DNA of 16,811 nt, taken from NCBI GenBank assembly GCA_900552955.1, contig USBO01000024.1:1-16811 (forward strand), in the 5' to 3' direction. This stretch comes from an uncultured Alistipes sp. (GTDB lineage Bacteria > Bacteroidota > Bacteroidia > Bacteroidales > Rikenellaceae). Positions 13,496-16,811 of this stretch are shown here, piece after piece. Under the pieces are notes generated by a model, which ran no database searches, had not been told where the DNA came from, and saw only the letters and a program-made list of their open reading frames with translations. A program made the translations under genes and the position numbers. The first letter of the stretch is position 1, and each line of letters opens with the position of its first letter.

Positions 13496-15030
13496 TGCGG
13501 AGAGGATTTGTCCTTCTGGCGATGTTGTTGGCGGGTGCCGTCGCGGAGACCTCGGCTCAGGAGGTGACGGCGCGTATCGCGGGGCTGGAGAGCAATGCGG
13601 AGTATATGGAGATGTTGCGTGAGGAGGCGGCGCTACAGGCGCGCGAGGATTCGGTGACGATGGTCGTCAATCGGGTGCGCCGGCAGTTGCGCGACGATCC
13701 GTCGCAGCGCGGGGCCCATGCCGCCGAGATTCTGCGCTGCGAGGAGCAGCTTTTCACGATCCGCACCGAACGGGGACGGCTGACCGACCGGATCAATACG
13801 GTCGAACAGGACTGGGTGCTGGCTAATCTCGATCTGAACCGGCCCGCGCCGTCGCAGGCCGGAGCGGCGGCGGGCACTCCCCTGCCCGATTCGTTGCAGA
13901 CGGCCGATCTGGTGCATAATCCCTGTTTCCGCGACCGGCTGCCCGCGGCGGACTATCGGGCGTTGCTCGACGCGCAGCGCAGAGAGCGCACGGCATTCGA
14001 TCTTGCGGCGGCCTGTGCGGAGAATTACGAGGCTGTCGAGGCGCTGAAAATCTCCTATGACACGGTCTCGACCGAAGCGCCGGCGGCCGTGCTGTACGAG
14101 CGTTATCGTGCCTTGCAGTCGCTCGGCCGTACGCTCTGCGACTCGTTGCAGAGGGTGTGGGGGACGATTTACGACAACAAGAATTACGCTTACTCCTATC
14201 TGCTCGACAATCTGGGACGCGACGATCTGCTCGGCCGCACGGAGGAGCAGATGGCCGGCGTCCGGCAGCGGATAGCCGCCGAGCGGGGGCGTTATCACGC
14301 CGACGAGCTGACCGATTATCTGTTGCAGAAACAGGCGCTGGTCGATCAGGAGACGGAGCTGGCCGGAGCGCTGGGGCTGACCGAAGCGCGCGATTCGCTG
14401 CTGCGTGTGGCGGCCGCTCTGCGCAGCGTCGACTACCGGTTGCCGAAGATTTTCATCGAAGAGCGCATGTTTCTGGAGTATGAACCGATCGGTTTCGTGA
14501 CACCGGCCAGGTATAATGCGCAGCACCCGATTCCCGAGGTGGAGACCTACGAGCGGGGCACGATCTATCGCATTCTGCTGGGCACCTATGCCAACCGCAC
14601 CAACGGCGGCTACCTGTTCAAGGGCGCCTATCCGCTCGGATACGAGAGGGTCGACGGGCGGTATGCCTATTATGCCGGCGGGTACCGCACGCTCGACGAG
14701 GCGCGTGCGGCGCAGGAGCAGATGCGCAAGAAGGGCTTCCGCCGTCCCGAGATCGTCGTGTGGAACGACGGCGAACGAACCAACCTGGCCGATGCGGCCG
14801 AAGAGGGGCATGCGCCGATGTTCCGCGTCGAGATCGGCGGGCTGGAAAACCTCTCCGAGGAGTTGCGTACGGCGGTGCTGGACGCGGCCGGATCGTGCGA
14901 AATCTCGCGTGCCGGACACCTTTTCATCGTGGGGCCGCTGGCCGATAAAGCCGTGGCCGACCGAATCGCCGATCTGCTGATGCAGCGGGATCCGTCGCTG
15001 GAGGTGAAAATTACGGAAATAGTTGACTGA
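13492..15030 (+). CDS. Periplasmic coiled-coil protein with tandem SPOR-like C-terminal domains
   Basis: The 512-residue product has a signal peptide (MMRRGFVLLAMLLAGAVAETSAQ, cleavage probably after SAQ). A helical, charged region (about 25-340, with an N-terminal coiled coil) follows. The C terminus looks like two SPOR-type modules: IYRILLGTYANR with YYAGGYRTLDEARAAQEQMR (about 353-425), and MFRVEIGGL with HLFIVGPLADKAVADRIADL (about 443-512). SPOR domains bind denuded peptidoglycan, mainly at division sites, so a cell-wall role is a reasonable guess; the assignment is by pattern only. I choose the ATG at 13492, which overlaps the TrkH stop as ATGA; an ATG at 13483 would add three residues. 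No known full-length family was recognised. Confidence 0.75.
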   Translation: MMRRGFVLLAMLLAGAVAETSAQEVTARIAGLESNAEYMEMLREEAALQAREDSVTMVVNRVRRQLRDDPSQRGAHAAEILRCEEQLFTIRTERGRLTDRINTVEQDWVLANLDLNRPAPSQAGAAAGTPLPDSLQTADLVHNPCFRDRLPAADYRALLDAQRRERTAFDLAAACAENYEAVEALKISYDTVSTEAPAAVLYERYRALQSLGRTLCDSLQRVWGTIYDNKNYAYSYLLDNLGRDDLLGRTEEQMAGVRQRIAAERGRYHADELTDYLLQKQALVDQETELAGALGLTEARDSLLRVAAALRSVDYRLPKIFIEERMFLEYEPIGFVTPARYNAQHPIPEVETYERGTIYRILLGTYANRTNGGYLFKGAYPLGYERVDGRYAYYAGGYRTLDEARAAQEQMRKKGFRRPEIVVWNDGERTNLADAAEEGHAPMFRVEIGGLENLSEELRTAVLDAAGSCEISRAGHLFIVGPLADKAVADRIADLLMQRDPSLEVKITEIVD

Positions 15031-15053
15031 TTCGGAAAAAAAGAGTATCTTTC
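15023..15053 (+). promoter_or_regulatory. Candidate promoter for nfeD-floA
   Basis: TTG at 15023-15025, a 20-base spacer and TATCTTTC at 15046-15053 (one change from TAnnTTTG) lie in the 46-base gap before nfeD. This suggests nfeD-floA can be transcribed separately from the TrkH operon. Confidence 0.45.
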
Positions 15054-15076
15054 ACTCGGATTAAACCTTGCGAACC

Positions 15077-15562
15077 ATGTGGCTCATTGTCCTTCTGATC
15101 TTGCTGGGCGTGCTGTTTCTGGTGGCGGAGCTGGTGCTGCTGCCGGGCATTTCGCTGGGCGCTCTCTTCGCGCTGGTCTGCTACGGCAGCGCCATCTACA
15201 CGGCCTTCACCGATTACGGCCCCTTTGCAGGCGGTGTGGTCGTGCTGGTCATTGCGGCGCTGTCGTTCGTCGCCACAGTGTTCTCGCTGCGTTCGAAGAC
15301 GTGGCAGCGTTTCTCGCTCAAGCAGAGGATCGAGTCGTCGAGCATGCCTCTGCCGGCCGACGAGGTGAAGGCCGGAGCGCGCGGCGTGGCCGTGTCGCGG
15401 CTGGCGCCGATGGGCAAGGTCGAGATCGGCGGCCGGATTTACGAGGCCAAGTCGGCTGATGTCTACATCGACCAGCGCTGTGCGGTCGAGGTGATCGGCT
15501 TCGAGAATTTCAACGTCGTCGTGCGCAAGGTCGACGACGCGTCCTCCACAAGCATTCACTAA
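15077..15562 (+). CDS. Short NfeD-family membrane protein
   Basis: The 161-residue product has hydrophobic segments at about 1-30 (LIVLLILLGVLFLVAELVLLPG) and 35-75, then a C-terminal OB-fold-like domain. The domain shows the NfeD pattern: GARGVAVSRLAPMGKVEIGG with RIYEAKSADVYID and CAVEVIGFENFNVVV. It lacks the ClpP-like protease domain of the long NfeD form. Such short NfeD proteins are encoded directly ahead of flotillin-like FloA and are thought to work with it in membrane microdomains. I use the ATG at 15077; a TTG at 15068 is possible but poorer. FloA follows 17 bases later. Confidence 0.88.
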   Translation: MWLIVLLILLGVLFLVAELVLLPGISLGALFALVCYGSAIYTAFTDYGPFAGGVVVLVIAALSFVATVFSLRSKTWQRFSLKQRIESSSMPLPADEVKAGARGVAVSRLAPMGKVEIGGRIYEAKSADVYIDQRCAVEVIGFENFNVVVRKVDDASSTSIH

Positions 15563-15579
15563 CTAAACGATAATCGAAA

Positions 15580-16551
15580 ATGGATCAAACGGGTATTGTG
15601 GCGATCGCGGTCTTCGCGGGCCTCGTCGCGCTGTGGTTGATATTCTACTTCATTCCGGTGGGACTGTGGTTCTCGGCGCTGGTTTCGGGCGTGCGGATCA
15701 GTCTGCTGCAACTGATTCTGATGCGCTGGCGCAAGGTGCCGCCCTCGGTGATCGTCTCCTCGATGATCGAGAGCACGAAAGCCGGTCTTTCGCTCGATCC
15801 CAACGAGCTCGAGGCGCACTATCTGGCCGGCGGTCATGTCCCCAACGTCGTTCACGCGCTCGTGTCGGCGCAGAAAGCCAATATTCAGCTCGATTTCAAG
15901 ATGGCCACGGCGATCGACCTTGCGGGCCGCGACGTGTTCGAGGCGGTGCAGATGTCGGTCAATCCGAAGGTCATCAACACCCCTCCCGTGGCGGCCGTGG
16001 CGAAGGACGGCATTCAGCTCATCGCCAAGGCGCGCGTGACGGTGCGGGCCAACATCAAACAGTTGGTCGGCGGCGCCGGCGAGGAGACCGTGCTGGCGCG
16101 CGTGGGCGAAGGCATCGTCTCGTCGATCGGTTCGGCCGTGAGCCACAAGGTGGTGCTGGAGAATCCCGACTCGATCTCGCGCGTGGTGCTCGACAAGGGG
16201 CTGGATGCAGGTACGGCGTTCGAGATTCTGTCGATCGACATCGCCGACATCGACGTGGGCAAGAACATCGGTGCGCAGTTGCAGATGGATCAGGCGCAGG
16301 CCGACAAGAACATCGCGCAGGCGAAGGCCGAGGAGCGTCGGGCTATGGCCGTCGCACTCGAACAGGAGAACCGCGCGAAGGCCGAGGAGGCGCGTGCCAA
16401 AGTGATTCTGGCCGAGGCCGAGGTGCCGCTGGCGATGGCCGAGGCGTTCCGCAACGGCAACCTGGGGATCATGGACTACTACAAGATGAAGAACGTGATG
16501 GCCGACACGGCCATGCGCGAGGCGATCTCGAAACCCGCTGCGAAGAAGTAA
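15580..16551 (+). CDS. floA: Flotillin-like protein FloA
   Basis: This 323-residue protein is a bacterial flotillin that organises functional membrane microdomains. A hydrophobic N-terminal anchor lies at about 5-28 (GIVAIAVFAGLVALWLIFYF). An SPFH-like region follows, including PNVVHALVSAQKANI, INTPPVAAVAKDGIQL and ARVTVRANIKQLVGGAGEETVLARVGEG. An EA-rich coiled coil (about 238-300) follows, with QAKAEERRAMAVALEQENRAKAEEARAK. The C terminus has GNLGIMDYYKMKN, typical of FloA. Length is normal. It is the partner of the preceding short NfeD gene and lies 12 bases upstream of the next gene. Confidence 0.96.
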   Translation: MDQTGIVAIAVFAGLVALWLIFYFIPVGLWFSALVSGVRISLLQLILMRWRKVPPSVIVSSMIESTKAGLSLDPNELEAHYLAGGHVPNVVHALVSAQKANIQLDFKMATAIDLAGRDVFEAVQMSVNPKVINTPPVAAVAKDGIQLIAKARVTVRANIKQLVGGAGEETVLARVGEGIVSSIGSAVSHKVVLENPDSISRVVLDKGLDAGTAFEILSIDIADIDVGKNIGAQLQMDQAQADKNIAQAKAEERRAMAVALEQENRAKAEEARAKVILAEAEVPLAMAEAFRNGNLGIMDYYKMKNVMADTAMREAISKPAAKK

Positions 16552-16563
16552 AACGATTGCACG

Positions 16564-16811
16564 ATGTCGGTCGAGGAATTGTCCGCTGCGCTCGAGACGT
16601 ATATCCGCGAATCGCCTCGCAATTATGTCGACGAAGCGATGGCGCTCGCGCCGAGCGACGTCGGGCAGCGGCTTTACGATGCGCCGCTGGTGCGGGTCGG
16701 TGCGGCCGATGATCCCGAGTGGGAGGCGCTGAAGCGGCCGGAGGCTGTGGGCCATCTGTTCCGCACGCCGAAGGAGTGGCTGCCGCAGGCCGTGAGCGTG
16801 GTCTCCTACTT
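16564..16811 (+). CDS. QueG-like (epoxyqueuosine reductase-like) iron-sulfur protein, N-terminal part, cut by window edge
   Basis: Eighty-two codons from the ATG at 16564 remain open to the right edge. The translation begins MSVEELSAALETYIRESPRN, continues with LYDAPLVRVGAADDPEWEALK, then RPEAVGHLFRTPKEWLPQAVSVVSY. The pattern 'DAPLV..AAADDP..E.LK.PE..G....TP.EWLP.A.SV' is that of the N terminus of QueG-related, cobalamin/4Fe-4S proteins, many of which are not true epoxyqueuosine reductases. The ferredoxin motifs expected later lie outside the window. It starts 12 bases after floA, so it is probably in the same transcript. The family is likely, the function uncertain. Confidence 0.65.
   Translation, partial: MSVEELSAALETYIRESPRNYVDEAMALAPSDVGQRLYDAPLVRVGAADDPEWEALKRPEAVGHLFRTPKEWLPQAVSVVSY

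Noticed and set aside
15559..16755. A 398-codon open frame on the minus strand
   Set aside because: Antisense to floA and the QueG-like gene; His/Arg-rich shadow composition.

Overview
The window looks like chromosomal DNA of a GC-rich, obligately anaerobic member of the Bacteroidales, most like Alistipes (inference). The support is: Bacteroidota-type promoters (-33 TTTG / -7 TAnnTTTG) with no clear Shine-Dalgarno sequences; a ferredoxin-linked 2-oxoacid oxidoreductase operon and a rubredoxin, both typical of strict anaerobes; a relaxed Bacteroidota-like lipobox; and gene families common in this order. I see no phage, insertion sequence, CRISPR array, tRNA or rRNA.

Layout. (1) 1..1023 minus: a phosphoethanolamine-transferase-like gene running off the left edge. 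It is broken into two frames at a run of nine G, so it is either phase variable (OFF here) or a sequencing error. (2) 1218..3863 plus: a four-gene 2-oxoacid:ferredoxin oxidoreductase operon (ferredoxin, alpha, TPP-binding beta, gamma) ending at a strong hairpin. (3) 3952..4350 minus: a small lipoprotein. (4) 4351..4815: a 465-base gap holding a 136-base interrupted inverted repeat and promoters facing both ways. (5) 4816..4980 plus: rubredoxin. (6) 5052..9621 minus: a metal ABC permease, an LptF/LptG-type permease, ribBA and fmt, in that transcription order, tightly packed. (7) 9714..11036 plus: the tRNA methylthiotransferase mtaB, divergent from the permease. (8) 11214..15030 plus: a membrane sensor with no output domain, a TrkH potassium transporter and a periplasmic SPOR-like protein, each joined to the next by an ATGA overlap. 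(9) 15077 to the right edge: short nfeD, floA and the start of a QueG-like iron-sulfur protein.

How they work together. The oxidoreductase operon oxidises 2-oxoacids to acyl-CoA and reduces ferredoxin; rubredoxin is a further electron carrier. The minus-strand cluster mixes housekeeping (initiator tRNA formylation, riboflavin) with envelope and metal transport. The sensor-TrkH-SPOR block looks like one coupled envelope unit, and nfeD-floA behind it is a known membrane-microdomain pair.

Most worth a second look: the poly-G tract in the transferase, the hairpin element in the 4.4-4.6 kb gap, and the sensor-TrkH-SPOR unit.
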